NCBI GenBank assembly: GCA_903895255.1 | Contig: CAITTG010000089.1 | Span: 1 to 40,223, forward strand | Reading direction: 5' to 3' | Length of the DNA: 40,223 bases | Origin: an uncultured Verrucomicrobia subdivision 3 bacterium | GTDB taxonomy: Bacteria > Verrucomicrobiota > Verrucomicrobiia > Limisphaerales > UBA11358 | Shown here: piece by piece, positions 8,204-17,848 of the stretch | Layout of the letters: every line of letters begins with the position of its first letter | Numbering within the stretch: the first letter of the stretch is position 1 | The notes under the pieces: model-generated | Told to the model about the DNA's origin: nothing | Database searches by the model: none | Seen by the model: the letters and a program-made list of their open reading frames with translations, nothing else | Translations under genes and position numbers: made by a program

Positions 8204-9345
8204 TTGAGGGAAAATTCCCGGTTAATTTTCTCCGTGTGCTGGCCGACGCGCGGGGCGCCGAGGGGCGACTTGAACCGCACCCCGTCAATGGTGATTGGAC
8301 AGCGCGTGGTGCGCATTTTCGGCCCGTCTTCGCGCTGCACTTCCATGACCCAGTCCAGCTCGGCAAACGCGGCGTGCTGGAAGAGTTGCTGCCAGTTCAA
8401 GACTTCCGCGCACCAATAATCCGCCGCGACCAGGCGCTCCAGCCAGTGCGCGGTCGGCCGGGTTTTCAAGTGCTCGCGAATCAGCGCCTTGATTTCATCG
8501 CGCGCGGTGAACCAGGTCGTGGGATCCGTATAAGTGGCGAGGGCGGGGAGTTCGAGCAGGTCGGCGAGTTTGAGGATTGATCCCATGGCCAGGGCGAGGA
8601 AGCCATCCGCCGTGGCGTAAATTCCGTAGGGCGCGCCCAGGTAAGCGTGGCCGTTGTTGACGGTGCTGCGCTGGGGCAATTTTCCGCCATCGTTGAGAAA
8701 GGTGGAGGTCAGCTCAAACTGGAGGTCGAGAATGGATTCGAGCAGCGAGACCTCCACCTTGCCTCCGAGGCCGGTCACGCCACGCCGCACCAGACAGGCG
8801 AGGATGCCTTGCACCAGATGCGCGCTGGCGGCGAGGTCGCAAACCGCCAGGCCCATGGGCGTGGGTGGCCGGTCGGCATCACCACTCAGCCAGACGAGCC
8901 CGCTGCGACTTTGGGCGAGCAAATCCTGGCCCGGCAGATCCGCCCACGGACCGGTGGAACCGTGCCCGGTGACGATGCCATAAATGATCTTGGGGTTCAG
9001 TTGCCGCACCGGTTCCGGGCCCAGGCCGATGCGGTCCATCACGCCGGGCCGGAAGTTTTGGATCAGCACATCGGCGCGCGCCACCAGTTTTTTCACCTGG
9101 GCCAGGTGCTCGGGATTTTTTAAATCGGCCGCGTAGCTTTGTTTGTTCCGGTTGATGGAATGGAACAGCGTGCTGTCACCGTCCAACTCAAGGTTGGTAA
9201 TGTAGAGCTGGCGGCAAATGTCGCCGGTGCCCGGCCGCTCAATTTTAATGACGCGGGCGCCGAGGTCGGCGAGGCGCATGGCCGCGCTGGGGCCGGCGAG
9301 AAACTGGCTGAAATCGAGAACGAGAAGACCTTCGAGGGGTTTCAT
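8200..9345 (-). CDS. CaiB/BaiF family (class III) CoA-transferase
   Basis: This protein of 381 residues has the class III CoA-transferase signatures: the N-terminal [20 protein letters not shown] with [15 protein letters not shown], then [16 protein letters not shown] and the [12 protein letters not shown] segment. The aspartate at about residue 141 in that segment aligns with the catalytic Asp of formyl-CoA transferase. These enzymes move CoA between carboxylic acids in the cytoplasm. Flanked by a MaoC hydratase (4-base overlap) and a GH29 gene, it points to a CoA-thioester branch within the deoxysugar operon. The acid it activates is not evident from sequence. Confidence 0.9.
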   Translation of the reverse strand: MKPLEGLLVLDFSQFLAGPSAAMRLADLGARVIKIERPGTGDICRQLYITNLELDGDSTLFHSINRNKQSYAADLKNPEHLAQVKKLVARADVLIQNFRPGVMDRIGLGPEPVRQLNPKIIYGIVTGHGSTGPWADLPGQDLLAQSRSGLVWLSGDADRPPTPMGLAVCDLAASAHLVQGILACLVRRGVTGLGGKVEVSLLESILDLQFELTSTFLNDGGKLPQRSTVNNGHAYLGAPYGIYATADGFLALAMGSILKLADLLELPALATYTDPTTWFTARDEIKALIREHLKTRPTAHWLERLVAADYWCAEVLNWQQLFQHAAFAELDWVMEVQREDGPKMRTTRCPITIDGVRFKSPLGAPRVGQHTEKINREFSLK

Positions 9346-9782
9346 GATTTTTTGCGGACCAGCAGCAGATGTTCGCAGGCGAGGACGGTTTCCTGGCGCT
9401 GGTTGAAAACTTCCACGAGTTCGCTCACCACGCCGTGGCCGGGCTTTTTGTGCTCGCGCTTTTCCTTGATGCTCACGCGGACCCGAATGGTGTCACCAAT
9501 GAACACCGGCTTGATGAAGCGCAGCCGGTCGTAACCGTAGGAAAATGCCTCGGGATTGATGTCCCCGGCGGACATGCCCACGGCCACGCTGAAAATCAGG
9601 GTGCCGTGCGCGATGCGCTGCTGGAAGTCCTGCGTCTTGCACCATTCGGCATCCATGTGATGCGGGTAGAAGTCACCGGTCTGGCCGGCGTGCACCACAA
9701 TGTCGGTCTCGGTGATGGTGCGGCCAAAAGTCTCGCGCACGGCACCGATGGCGTAGTCTTCAAAGAATTGGGGTTTGATCAT
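9342..9782 (-). CDS. MaoC-like (R)-hydratase with intact Asp/His dyad
   Basis: This single-hotdog hydratase has 146 residues. The active loop [11 protein letters not shown] carries Asp37 and His42, matching the canonical D-x-N-P-x-H-x-D pattern of (R)-specific enoyl-CoA hydratases, and is followed by RIAHGTL. Family members add water to, or remove it from, an enoyl- or 3-hydroxyacyl-CoA. Both gene junctions are 4-base ATGA overlaps, with the solute-binding-like gene upstream and the CoA-transferase downstream. The degenerate paralogue at 5595-6116 suggests the two may assemble together. Confidence 0.85.
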   Translation of the reverse strand: MIKPQFFEDYAIGAVRETFGRTITETDIVVHAGQTGDFYPHHMDAEWCKTQDFQQRIAHGTLIFSVAVGMSAGDINPEAFSYGYDRLRFIKPVFIGDTIRVRVSIKEKREHKKPGHGVVSELVEVFNQRQETVLACEHLLLVRKKS

Positions 9783-10951
9783 GAATGGTGGGAGGTTTTG
9801 GCAAAGGCCGTCTGATAAAGGCGGTTCAAAGCGCGGGCGGCCTCGGCAGGTTTGATTTTACCGGCTAGGCAATCGTGGGCGACGGGGGTGCCGGCATCCT
9901 GAAATTCCATGTAACCGGGAAATTGGGGGCGCAGGATTGCCTCGTCCAAGGTGGCCAGTGTGTCGCGAAAGTAATTGGAGCTGGCGGCGTTCACGGCTTC
10001 GTCGGTCCAGGCCGAGCGATGGCCGGGCTGGCCGCCGGCCTGGAAATAAATGCCCCGTTGCACCTCCGGCGAGGCGGTAAACCGGGCGAAGTCCATGGCC
10101 TGGCGGGGGTGTTTCGTCCGGGCGGAAACGGCCAGGCCGGCCCCGCCCAAGGTGGAGCGCAGCCGCCGACCGTGGTGCGTGACCAACCCGCCGGCCTGGA
10201 GCAGATACCGGGCATAACGGGGGCGGGAATAGTTTGAATAGCCGTAAGCGAAGGGACAATAGGCCGCGCGCGGATCGTCGGTGTGCGACATCCATTCGTG
10301 CGTGCGGATGGGATTCCGGCCGAGACAGGCAGGGTCGCAGAGCGCCACCAATTCACGGAGATCCGCCAGCGCCGACGCCAGCACCTCGTCGGGTGCCACG
10401 CCGTCCGGGCGGGCAAACGGTTCGCAACCTTGCACAGCGCTGAACATGTAACTGTGCATGAGCACGTCAATCGGAAATGCGGAAACCGTGACAAACCCGC
10501 GGCGGGCGAGTTCCAGCACTTCCGGCCAGGTCTGCGGCAGGCTGAGGTGGTGGCGGGCGATCAGGTCGGGCCGCCAGGTGGCGATGGGCGTGGCGGCATC
10601 GGTGGCGAGTGTCCACTGCCGGTCCGCAAAGCGGTAGCTGGCATGGGAGCCACCGACTGAGTGGGCGGCTTGGTCGGCGAGAAATTCCGCCGGCAGCCAG
10701 TCCTCGAAAGGCAGCAGCAGTCCCTCCGTGGCCGCCAGCGCGGTGTGCGGATGATCCATGACGATCAGATCAAATTGATCGGCAAGCTGCGCCAGGGAGG
10801 CATCGGCGAAGGCTTGCAGGGAACGTTTCTCCCAATGAATGCTGAGATCCGGGTGCAATTCCTCAAAGCGCTGCGCCGTGGCCACCACGGAGGTGAACCC
10901 CCGGGTGTGATTCCAGGCAATTCCGCGCAGGGTGACGGGTGATTGGCTCAT
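9779..10951 (-). CDS. periplasmic-binding-protein-like protein without signal peptide
   Basis: This protein of 390 residues resembles the sugar ABC-transporter solute-binding fold: [16 protein letters not shown], a [10 protein letters not shown] strand-turn, GLLLPFEDW, then [11 protein letters not shown] and the C-terminal [19 protein letters not shown] element. The start is polar ([18 protein letters not shown]) and lacks any hydrophobic export signal or lipobox. No ABC permease or ATPase occurs in the window. Relatives of this kind, to my recollection, occur next to CoA-transferase and MaoC genes in other phyla. I infer a cytoplasmic ligand-binding protein or an enzyme built on this fold. 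Both neighbours overlap it by 4 bases. A misplaced start is unlikely because the upstream gene occupies the sequence. Confidence 0.75.
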   Translation of the reverse strand: MSQSPVTLRGIAWNHTRGFTSVVATAQRFEELHPDLSIHWEKRSLQAFADASLAQLADQFDLIVMDHPHTALAATEGLLLPFEDWLPAEFLADQAAHSVGGSHASYRFADRQWTLATDAATPIATWRPDLIARHHLSLPQTWPEVLELARRGFVTVSAFPIDVLMHSYMFSAVQGCEPFARPDGVAPDEVLASALADLRELVALCDPACLGRNPIRTHEWMSHTDDPRAAYCPFAYGYSNYSRPRYARYLLQAGGLVTHHGRRLRSTLGGAGLAVSARTKHPRQAMDFARFTASPEVQRGIYFQAGGQPGHRSAWTDEAVNAASSNYFRDTLATLDEAILRPQFPGYMEFQDAGTPVAHDCLAGKIKPAEAARALNRLYQTAFAKTSHHS

Positions 10952-12039
10952 GATAGTGTCTCCGGGGAAATACCGCCGTGTTCGCTGGCCAGGTAGGCGG
11001 CCTCAACCACCTCCATGGTGTGAATGACATCCTCCACCGAGGTGGGCAGGGAGGAATCGCTGCCTTCCTGATGGCGTTGCACGCTGGCCATGGTCCCGAT
11101 AAAGGCCTCGGGAAACCAAGAGCCGGCCAGGGGCACCGCGTGCCATTCGGGTTCGCCGGTTTCCGGGCGCACGCAATATTCAAAAATATCGCCGGCACCC
11201 TTGGGATAATCCACCAACAGGCCCACGCGCGCCCAAATGGCCCCCCGGGTGCCTTCCCATTTCAAGTAACTCTCCTGATGGCGCGGCCCGTAATGGTGGG
11301 CGTGATTGGTGTTGATGGTGGCCCGGACACCCGAGCCGTATTTCATCAGGATGGAACTGCGCGTGGAGGCCAGGCCCGGCGCCTGGGGATGCGGCAGGGT
11401 CAGCGCCTGCACCCCGGCGGGCTGCCCAAGGAAGGAACGGATTAAATCCACATAGTGAATGCTGTGATATAAAATTTCGAGCCGGGGCAGACCGTACACG
11501 AAAGGGAACAAATGCCACGGGGTATGGCAGGTCAACCGCATTTCCACGTCGGTCAGTTCGCCAATGACAGCGTCCGCGATGAGTTGCCGCGCGGCCCGGA
11601 CAAAGGGGGCGAACCGCAACTGGCAATTGATGGCGGCGTGCAAGCGCCGCTGCCGGCAGACCGCGAGAATCTCCCGCGCCGCGGCCAGGGTCTCGCCCAT
11701 CGGCTTCTGGATGAGGACATGGGCTCCCTCCGGCAGCAGTCGCAAGGCCGCCACAAACTGGGACGCAGGCAGGGCCAGATCAAACACAGCTTCGCGCGGG
11801 GCGTGCGCGACGGCCTCCGCCGCCGTGGCGAATACATTCGGCACTCCAAATTCCGCCGCAAGGAGACGTGCCCGCTCGGGCTCGCGGTCCACCAGCGCGG
11901 CCACCGGGAAGCCGGCCTGGCGGTAAGCCGGCAAATGCGCGTCGCGCACAATGCCCCCCGCGCCGATGATAACAATGGGAAAGGGTCGTGCCGGCAGGGC
12001 CGGCGGCGCGAGCACCGTTATGGGGGCGGTTGCAGACAC
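10948..12039 (-). CDS. Gfo/Idh/MocA family oxidoreductase
   Basis: This protein of 363 residues begins with an Ala/Pro-rich leader of about 20 residues, then the Rossmann motif VIIGAGGIVRDAHLPAY and LVDREPERA. The family EKP motif appears as QKPMGET, with Lys retained. ILYHSIHYVDLIRSF gives the usual His/Asp region, and the C-terminal domain is a beta sheet platform. Members oxidise or reduce sugars and sugar acids with NAD(P). As first gene of the leftward operon and divergent from an AraC regulator, it may perform an oxidation step in deoxysugar breakdown. Substrate is unknown. Confidence 0.87.
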   Translation of the reverse strand: MSATAPITVLAPPALPARPFPIVIIGAGGIVRDAHLPAYRQAGFPVAALVDREPERARLLAAEFGVPNVFATAAEAVAHAPREAVFDLALPASQFVAALRLLPEGAHVLIQKPMGETLAAAREILAVCRQRRLHAAINCQLRFAPFVRAARQLIADAVIGELTDVEMRLTCHTPWHLFPFVYGLPRLEILYHSIHYVDLIRSFLGQPAGVQALTLPHPQAPGLASTRSSILMKYGSGVRATINTNHAHHYGPRHQESYLKWEGTRGAIWARVGLLVDYPKGAGDIFEYCVRPETGEPEWHAVPLAGSWFPEAFIGTMASVQRHQEGSDSSLPTSVEDVIHTMEVVEAAYLASEHGGISPETLS

Positions 12040-12165
12040 AAGGTTTGCCGACTATTTAACCCCCAGCCACCACCCACCGGCAACGACATTAACCCCTGCT
12101 TTCCAGCCAAATAAAATGAGCACATTTGACATATATTCCATAAATGAATTAACTAACCCCAACAA
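12040..12165. promoter_or_regulatory. divergent promoter region, Gfo/Idh operon and AraC gene
   Basis: This 126-base spacer lies between two genes read outwards and is strikingly AT-rich near 12110-12160. A perfect TTGACA at 12126-12131 could be the -35 of the rightward AraC promoter, with TTAACT at 12149-12154 a weak -10 candidate 17 bases on. CATTT (12122-12126) and AAATG (12142-12146) form a small inverted pair around it. The promoter assignments are guesses; the regulatory role of the spacer follows from the divergent layout. Confidence 0.4.
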
Positions 12166-13164
12166 ATGAGCCTAGCCCAACCTTTTCGCCATGCGCTGCC
12201 TGTGAATGAATCACTGTTTCGGGAGGCGCTCTATGTCACCCATGCGGGTTGGGAGCAGGTGCAACCCGGCGCCCCCTACCCACAAAGCGACGCGCCGTTT
12301 TTTTATTTTGAGTGGAAACACGGCCGCACGCTCCCGGAGTTCTGCCTGGCACTCGCCATCGCCGGCGGGGGCGAACTGGAGACCCGGGCCGGCCGCCGGG
12401 CCATCCGGGCCGGGGAGGCATTTCTTTACCGGCCCGGGGAATGGCATCGCCACCGGCCCGCGCCGGCCACCGGCTGGACCCTGATGTGGATCCATTTTAA
12501 CGGCGACGAGCCTTTGCGCTGGCTGCATGCGGAGCTTTTTGATTTGCAGGGGAACGTGGCGGTGATTGGCAAGCCGGCGCTCTTCCGAGCGCAATTTGAA
12601 CATTTGCTGGCCAGTGTCCACCAGCATCCCTCCGCCAACTCCGCCAATTTTTCGCGGCAGGCCATCGGCTTGCTCGCCCACTTTTTAACCGACCAGCCGG
12701 ACAGGACGGTGCCGGGCGCCAGCGAAGTGCGGGACCGCCTGGTGCGGGCGGCGGTGGAATACATTTGGAATTACAGCCACGATATTGTGGACGTGCCCGC
12801 CGTGGCACGGCAGGTGGGGCTGGCGCGCCGCACGCTGGACCGCCGTTTCAAGGCGGAGACCGGCCGGAGCGTGCTGGCGGAAATTCAATTTTGCCGCGTG
12901 TCGCGCGCCGCCAAGCTGTTGCAGGAAACCCAGGTGCCGGTGAAGCAAATCGTGCACCTGGCGGGATTCCGCAGTGGCGAGCATTTGCGGCTGGCGTTTC
13001 AAAAGGCGTTTGGCCAGTCACCGCAAGCCTGCCGCCAGGCGGCCAGGGAACGCATGTCCCGCCAGCCGCCGCCCGGGCCGGGCGCCCAAAAACGGCGGGC
13101 CGAAGCAGCGACGCTCAAGATGGCCGGCGATAACCCAGTTCCGCGCCGCCGCTCACGTGCATGA
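12166..13164 (+). CDS. AraC-family transcriptional regulator
   Basis: This protein of 332 residues has an N-terminal cupin-like sensing half (GGGELETRAGRRAIRAGEAF, YRPGEWHRHRP) and a C-terminal double helix-turn-helix DNA-binding half. The latter includes VPAVARQVGLARRTLDRRFKAET, VKQIVHLAGFRSGEHLRLAFQ and KAFGQSPQACRQ. It is divergent from the Gfo/Idh-led operon, the typical place for a sugar-responsive activator. Its last 30 or so residues extend beyond the usual family end, and its 3' end overlaps the end of the convergent SDR gene by 50 bases. Ligand is probably a deoxysugar or its acid (inference). Confidence 0.88.
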   Translation: MSLAQPFRHALPVNESLFREALYVTHAGWEQVQPGAPYPQSDAPFFYFEWKHGRTLPEFCLALAIAGGGELETRAGRRAIRAGEAFLYRPGEWHRHRPAPATGWTLMWIHFNGDEPLRWLHAELFDLQGNVAVIGKPALFRAQFEHLLASVHQHPSANSANFSRQAIGLLAHFLTDQPDRTVPGASEVRDRLVRAAVEYIWNYSHDIVDVPAVARQVGLARRTLDRRFKAETGRSVLAEIQFCRVSRAAKLLQETQVPVKQIVHLAGFRSGEHLRLAFQKAFGQSPQACRQAARERMSRQPPPGPGAQKRRAEAATLKMAGDNPVPRRRSRA

Positions 13165-13882
13165 TGTGACCGGTGACAAAGCGTGCCTTGGCCGAGAGCA
13201 GATAGACGCAGGCATCCGCAATAGCGTCGCCCTCGGGACAATAGCCGAGCGGATGAATCTCATTCAGGTAGCGCTCGGTGGAGGCGGGATTCGGTTGTTC
13301 CGCGCACCACTGGCGCAGCATGGGCGTCCAGGTGCCGGCGGGACAGACGGCATTCACCCGAATGCCATGCTTGGCGTAATCCAAGGCCATGGATTTGGTG
13401 AGAGTATTCATCCCGCCCTTGGTCGCCGTGTAGGCGGCGTGGATTTCCTGGCCGATGACGCCGACCAGGGAGGAAGTATTAAGAATCGCCCCGCGGCTGG
13501 TCTGGAGCGCGGCAAAGGCATGCCGGGTCGTGTGAAGCACGCTTTTCAAGTTGATGTTAAACAGCGCGTCCCATTCGGCATCCGTGGTTTCGTGAATGGC
13601 CTTGGCGGGCGTGCCGATGCCGGCGTTGTTGTGAACGGCGTCGAGCCTGCCGTAATGGGCCAGGGTTTTGTCGATGGCGGCCCTTACCTCGGCATCGCAA
13701 GAAACATCACAGGCGAAGCCCAGATGTTCCACGCCAAGTTCGGCCACCGCTTTGGCGACCGCCTCCGCCCCGCGGGCGACGATGACCACCCTGGCTCCCT
13801 CGGCCGCGTAGGCGCGGGCGCAATCCCAGCCAATTCCGGTGGAACCGCCCGTGAGAAATATGACTTTGTCTTTCAGTTGCAT
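13115..13882 (-). CDS. classical SDR sugar dehydrogenase
   Basis: This short-chain dehydrogenase has 255 residues. It has the TGGSTGIG cofactor motif (11-18), NNAG, the catalytic serine in LNTSSLVG, the YTATK active-site Tyr/Lys, and a C-terminal VTGHIMHVSGGAEL. The family includes L-fucose and L-rhamnose 1-dehydrogenases, which make the lactone, and also keto-acid dehydrogenases acting later. It is the last gene of the nine-gene operon, 26 bases after GH78. A role in oxidising L-fucose or L-rhamnose fits the lactonase and dehydratase in the window, but the substrate is inferred from context. Confidence 0.87.
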   Translation of the reverse strand: MQLKDKVIFLTGGSTGIGWDCARAYAAEGARVVIVARGAEAVAKAVAELGVEHLGFACDVSCDAEVRAAIDKTLAHYGRLDAVHNNAGIGTPAKAIHETTDAEWDALFNINLKSVLHTTRHAFAALQTSRGAILNTSSLVGVIGQEIHAAYTATKGGMNTLTKSMALDYAKHGIRVNAVCPAGTWTPMLRQWCAEQPNPASTERYLNEIHPLGYCPEGDAIADACVYLLSAKARFVTGHIMHVSGGAELGYRRPS

Positions 13883-13908
13883 AAAATATTCGCTGGCCTG
13901 GTTGCGCG

Positions 13909-16332
13909 TTAGTAAACCCCCTCGTAGGTGCCGGGTTTCAAGGGTGTGACCCAGCGTGATCCTGCGCGGGTGCCATTGACCGCGCGGTCATTGATCATGG
14001 CCTGCATGCGACCCGGCTGGACGGGCAGGGCCAGTCGCGCGATGGTTCCTGCAGGCACACTCAGACGAAAGTGAAGGCTGCCATTCGTTTGATTCCAAGC
14101 CACGGGCACCAGCCCAAACTCGGTCACCACCCGGCCCTCCGCGTGGGTCAAATCGGCCAGGTGCGGTTCAATGATGATTTGGTGCTGCCACACCGGGGCT
14201 GCGCGCCGCACCCCAAGCACGTATGCGCTTAAAAAGTAACCGGGCACGATGCCATAACAATGCACTTTGGAGCCGCCACCCTGGGATTCCCAGGTCGTCT
14301 GCCAGGGCGATTCCACCATGGCTTTCCACCCATGGCGGATACGGTCGAGCACGATTTGGTCGTCCGGCTCCTGATCCAGCCGGTAAAGAATCTTGAAGTA
14401 ATAGTAATTGGCCATGACCTGCTTGATTTGGTTGTCGTGCTGCAAGGTCCATTGCACCACCCGATCGCGCCGTTCGGGCGGCACCACCCCCCGGTCCAAC
14501 GCAAACAGATTGGCATGGAGCGTCGGCTCCGTGCGGCCGTCCATGATCTTGAGCGCAATGCTTTTTTTGAAACGCTGGTCGGCCGGCAGCACTTCCGGAG
14601 TGCCAACGGCCGAAAAATAGGCCCCGGCAGTGTCATCCCAGAGCAGGCGGTTAAAGTTCTTTTGCAATTGATCCGCCGCCTGCTGCCACTGGTCGGCGGC
14701 CGGCTGGTTGCCGATTTCACCGGCCAGCCAGGCGCCGTTGGCAAAGGCGCGTTGAAAAAAGGCGTTGTTCGCCGCGCCTTCGCACGTGGCATAACTCATG
14801 GGATTGTCCCAGGCAATCCACTCGCGCGCCCGGATCAGGCCATCGGCCGTCCGCTGGCGGGCGAACCACTCCAGCAAACGGTCGCAATACGGCCACAGCT
14901 CGCGAATCAACTGCTGGTCGCCAGTGGCTTCATAGTAGGTGCGCAACCCATCCACCCAATCGCAGGCGCGATCCTCCATGCGGGTGTGAATGTCCTGTAA
15001 TTCCGAGCAGGTGCGCGCCCGCAGCATGCCGTCCGGCTCCTGGGTCAACGCCACGCGGCGCAGCATGTTCGCAAACAGCCGGGGATCACCCCACGCGGGG
15101 GTGCCATTGGTGCCCGGACCAGCCATCATCACCCGGGTGGCGTCGTACATGGGCGGATCGCAATCCATCCACTCGGAGCGCTCGCGGTCGGCACAATCGG
15201 TGTAAGCATCTTCACTAAGTAGTTTCAACGACCGTGCGGTGAGCTGCCAGACATTGTCGAGAAAGGGATCGCTGCTGGAAAAAGCCCCCACGAGATCGAA
15301 CGGATACAGCACTTCCACCAAGCGGGCCTGCCACCGATGAACGCGGCCGGACGAAACCTGGACCGAGAGCTGGTTAAAGGCAAAGGTGTCGCCGCCAATC
15401 CAGCATTGTTCGCCGGCGCGGCAAACATAAACACTCGGCGCGCCATGGTGATTTTCCGGCAGGCCCGGCGTGACCACCAACTTGGTGCCCGCCTCGGCCG
15501 CCAGGTCAAACACCCAGTAGGCTTGCACAATCCGCGGACACTCCAGCGTCAGGGTCTGGCCATTGGTCAAAGTTTCATTAAGACGGGAAGTCTCCGTTGA
15601 AAAAGCCACGTCTTGCTCCCTGAGCAGGGGAATGGTGCGCGGCGATAAAACCGGCCAGTTGTTTGAGCCGCCAGTGTCCACCCGCACGGCGCGCGGCAGA
15701 CGGGTATCGTCAAATTGCGCGGCACGCCACTCGCCGGGCGCAGCTTGCGCGTCGTAACTCTCGGGCACAGAGGAATAGGAATGGGCGGGGGGCCGGCCAT
15801 AACCGGTCTCCGTAAAGCCCAACCAATTGGCATCGGTGCGGAGCTGGCCAGTCCGCCCGTCCGGCGCCGTCCATTCCAATTGCGCGGCAAATCCCGGGGC
15901 ATGACGCCGGAAGCGACTGAGGGTTTGCCCACTGGATAAGGGATGCTCCCCCGGCCAGTCGCGGTCCACCAGCACTGCCAGGACATTTCGACCGGCATGC
16001 AGGTGCGCGGCCAGCTCCCAAGTATCATATTCCGGCCGCCGGTTTTCAAAGCGGTTGGGCCCCCGGCCAAGGTATTCCCCGTTCACAAACAACTGATAAC
16101 GGGTATAAGCGAATATGTGCAAATGAGCCTCCCCAGGAGCTTCGGCCAAATCAAACGAACGCCGGAAGACCGCGTGCAAGGTGTCATTGGTGTCCCGCTG
16201 GTCCGCCCGGGTCCAAATGAAGGAGCTTTGCAGCGCGGCACCCACCGGGTCCGGCTCAGCCGCGCGGGCATTAGACAAAAAGAACACCAGGCCGATGAGG
16301 CCGAGCCAAAGACATGGGGTTTTTGCGCTCAT
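13909..16332 (-). CDS. secreted GH78-like alpha-L-rhamnosidase
   Basis: This protein of 807 residues starts with a signal peptide (KTPCLWLGLIGLVFFLSNARA). An N-terminal beta-sandwich domain follows with RYQLFVNGEYLGRGP and AAHLHAGRNVLAVLV, typical of the Bac_rhamnosid N-terminal region. The (alpha/alpha)6 catalytic part contains TDCADRERSEWMDC (about 377-390), comparable to the DCPxRERxGW signature of GH78, and EWIAWDNP further on. GH78 enzymes remove terminal L-rhamnose by inversion. I took the start at 16332 because the signal peptide begins there, GGGAGG lies directly before it, and it follows the GH29 stop by 7 bases. A looser GH78-like clan member with another substrate is possible. Confidence 0.83.
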   Translation of the reverse strand: MSAKTPCLWLGLIGLVFFLSNARAAEPDPVGAALQSSFIWTRADQRDTNDTLHAVFRRSFDLAEAPGEAHLHIFAYTRYQLFVNGEYLGRGPNRFENRRPEYDTWELAAHLHAGRNVLAVLVDRDWPGEHPLSSGQTLSRFRRHAPGFAAQLEWTAPDGRTGQLRTDANWLGFTETGYGRPPAHSYSSVPESYDAQAAPGEWRAAQFDDTRLPRAVRVDTGGSNNWPVLSPRTIPLLREQDVAFSTETSRLNETLTNGQTLTLECPRIVQAYWVFDLAAEAGTKLVVTPGLPENHHGAPSVYVCRAGEQCWIGGDTFAFNQLSVQVSSGRVHRWQARLVEVLYPFDLVGAFSSSDPFLDNVWQLTARSLKLLSEDAYTDCADRERSEWMDCDPPMYDATRVMMAGPGTNGTPAWGDPRLFANMLRRVALTQEPDGMLRARTCSELQDIHTRMEDRACDWVDGLRTYYEATGDQQLIRELWPYCDRLLEWFARQRTADGLIRAREWIAWDNPMSYATCEGAANNAFFQRAFANGAWLAGEIGNQPAADQWQQAADQLQKNFNRLLWDDTAGAYFSAVGTPEVLPADQRFKKSIALKIMDGRTEPTLHANLFALDRGVVPPERRDRVVQWTLQHDNQIKQVMANYYYFKILYRLDQEPDDQIVLDRIRHGWKAMVESPWQTTWESQGGGSKVHCYGIVPGYFLSAYVLGVRRAAPVWQHQIIIEPHLADLTHAEGRVVTEFGLVPVAWNQTNGSLHFRLSVPAGTIARLALPVQPGRMQAMINDRAVNGTRAGSRWVTPLKPGTYEGVY

Positions 16333-16339
16333 CCTCCCA

Positions 16340-17848
16340 CTAGGGTTGCCACTGAATCTTGAAGGTGACCGCATGTTTCCCGGGCCATTCGGCGGGCGGC
16401 TGAATCGTGAGCCCAGTCGCATCCTGCTGCCAGACCAGCCTGGCTTCGCTGCCCAGCAGGCTGACCGCCGAGATTTTTCCCGCCCCAGTTCCCAGACTTT
16501 GGATCGTCACTGCGCCCATGGGGCGGGCCAGCGTAATGGCATATAAGGCCCCATCGCGTGTGGTGAACCGGATGTCCTGGGCGGTAAACGGCCGGTCCGC
16601 GTTTTCGCTGAAGCCCCCGGATTTGGCCTGCTTGGTCGGTCCTTCCCCGTAAATGGTCCAGGGGCGCGTAGCATAAATCGCCTCGCCATTGACCTTCAAC
16701 CAGTCACCGAGGCCGAGCAACCGCTGCCGGGAACCCGCGGGAATAGTGCCATCCGCCGCCGGACCGACATCCAGCAGGAGACAGCCGTTTTTCGACACGA
16801 TGTCCACCAGCACCCCCACGAGTTGATCCACTGATTTGAACTTCTCGGATTTCTGGTTGAACCACGGTCCCACGGCAGTGTCCGTCAGCCAGGGGTACGG
16901 CACCAACCGCTCCTCGCGACCGCGCTCAAAATCCAGAATGCTTGTTTGCTCGTGAATTTTGGGTGATTTCTGGCAGACGCCGATGGTCCGACCGTTCTGC
17001 GCGGCCCAGTCATAGGCCGTGGCAAAGAGTTTCTGCTCGTAATCCGGCTGGATGACCGCGAAAAATTCAAAATCAAACCAGATCAAGTCGGGCTGATATT
17101 TGGTCAACACCTCGTCGACCATGGCCAGCCAGGTATCCTGGAAATGCTGGCTGGGCGGAGCTTTGAGCGCATGGACTTCCGTATAGAGACTGGCGTACTG
17201 CGGGTCCGCCCCATCATACTGGAAGGCGGGTTCGAAGTACCGCCAGGCATAGCCGTGATGAAACGTCGTGATGAATTTCATCCCATGCCCGCGAATGGCT
17301 TTGGCCAGTTCGCCGGTGATGTCCCGATGCGGTCCCATGGCGACGCTGTTCCAGGGCGTCACTTGCGAATCCCACATGGCAAAATTATCGTGGTGCACGG
17401 CCACCGGCCCGGCAAATTTTGCCCCCGCCCGGGCGAATAAATCCGCCCAGGCCTCGGCGTCAAAGTTCGTCGCGGTGAACTTGGGGATCATGTCCTTGTA
17501 ACCGACCTGGTGCTGGTCCCCATATTTTTGGCGATGATATTGAAAGGTCGGGCTGTTGGTCTTGTACATGGAATTGCCGTACCATTGCCCGCCGTCCGGA
17601 CCATCCTCCGCCCCCACGGTCACCGGCCCCCAGTGGGTGTAGATGCCGAACTTGGCATCGCGAAACCATTCGGGATCTTGATGCGCTCTGAGGGAGGCCC
17701 AATTGGGTTGAAACGGCCCGCGCGCAATCGTTTCGTCGATATTCTTCAGCACGGCCGCCCGCGCGGCTTCGTTCACCTGAATGGACTGCGCGCCGGCCAG
17801 ACCGCCCGCCAGCGCGGTCAACGCAAGAACGGTGGCAATCGTTTTCAT
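16340..17848 (-). CDS. secreted GH29 family alpha-L-fucosidase, single catalytic domain
   Basis: This protein of 502 residues has a signal peptide (IATVLALTALAGGLAGA, cleavage near AQS). GH29 features are KFGIYTHWGPV (67-76), AVHHDNFAMWDS (150-161) and the nucleophile strand DLIWFDFEF (Asp259), then LLLDVGPAADG. It differs from the other two GH29 proteins: a longer lead segment with WYGNSMY, and no C-terminal F5/8 module, ending instead in a short beta domain. That resembles the larger, stricter-specificity arm of GH29. Its ATG overlaps the enolase-family stop by 4 bases. Confidence 0.9.
   Translation of the reverse strand: MKTIATVLALTALAGGLAGAQSIQVNEAARAAVLKNIDETIARGPFQPNWASLRAHQDPEWFRDAKFGIYTHWGPVTVGAEDGPDGGQWYGNSMYKTNSPTFQYHRQKYGDQHQVGYKDMIPKFTATNFDAEAWADLFARAGAKFAGPVAVHHDNFAMWDSQVTPWNSVAMGPHRDITGELAKAIRGHGMKFITTFHHGYAWRYFEPAFQYDGADPQYASLYTEVHALKAPPSQHFQDTWLAMVDEVLTKYQPDLIWFDFEFFAVIQPDYEQKLFATAYDWAAQNGRTIGVCQKSPKIHEQTSILDFERGREERLVPYPWLTDTAVGPWFNQKSEKFKSVDQLVGVLVDIVSKNGCLLLDVGPAADGTIPAGSRQRLLGLGDWLKVNGEAIYATRPWTIYGEGPTKQAKSGGFSENADRPFTAQDIRFTTRDGALYAITLARPMGAVTIQSLGTGAGKISAVSLLGSEARLVWQQDATGLTIQPPAEWPGKHAVTFKIQWQP

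Noticed and set aside
9779..10951. Solute-binding protein considered as part of an ABC sugar importer
   Set aside because: No permease or ATPase gene is in the window and the protein lacks an export signal.
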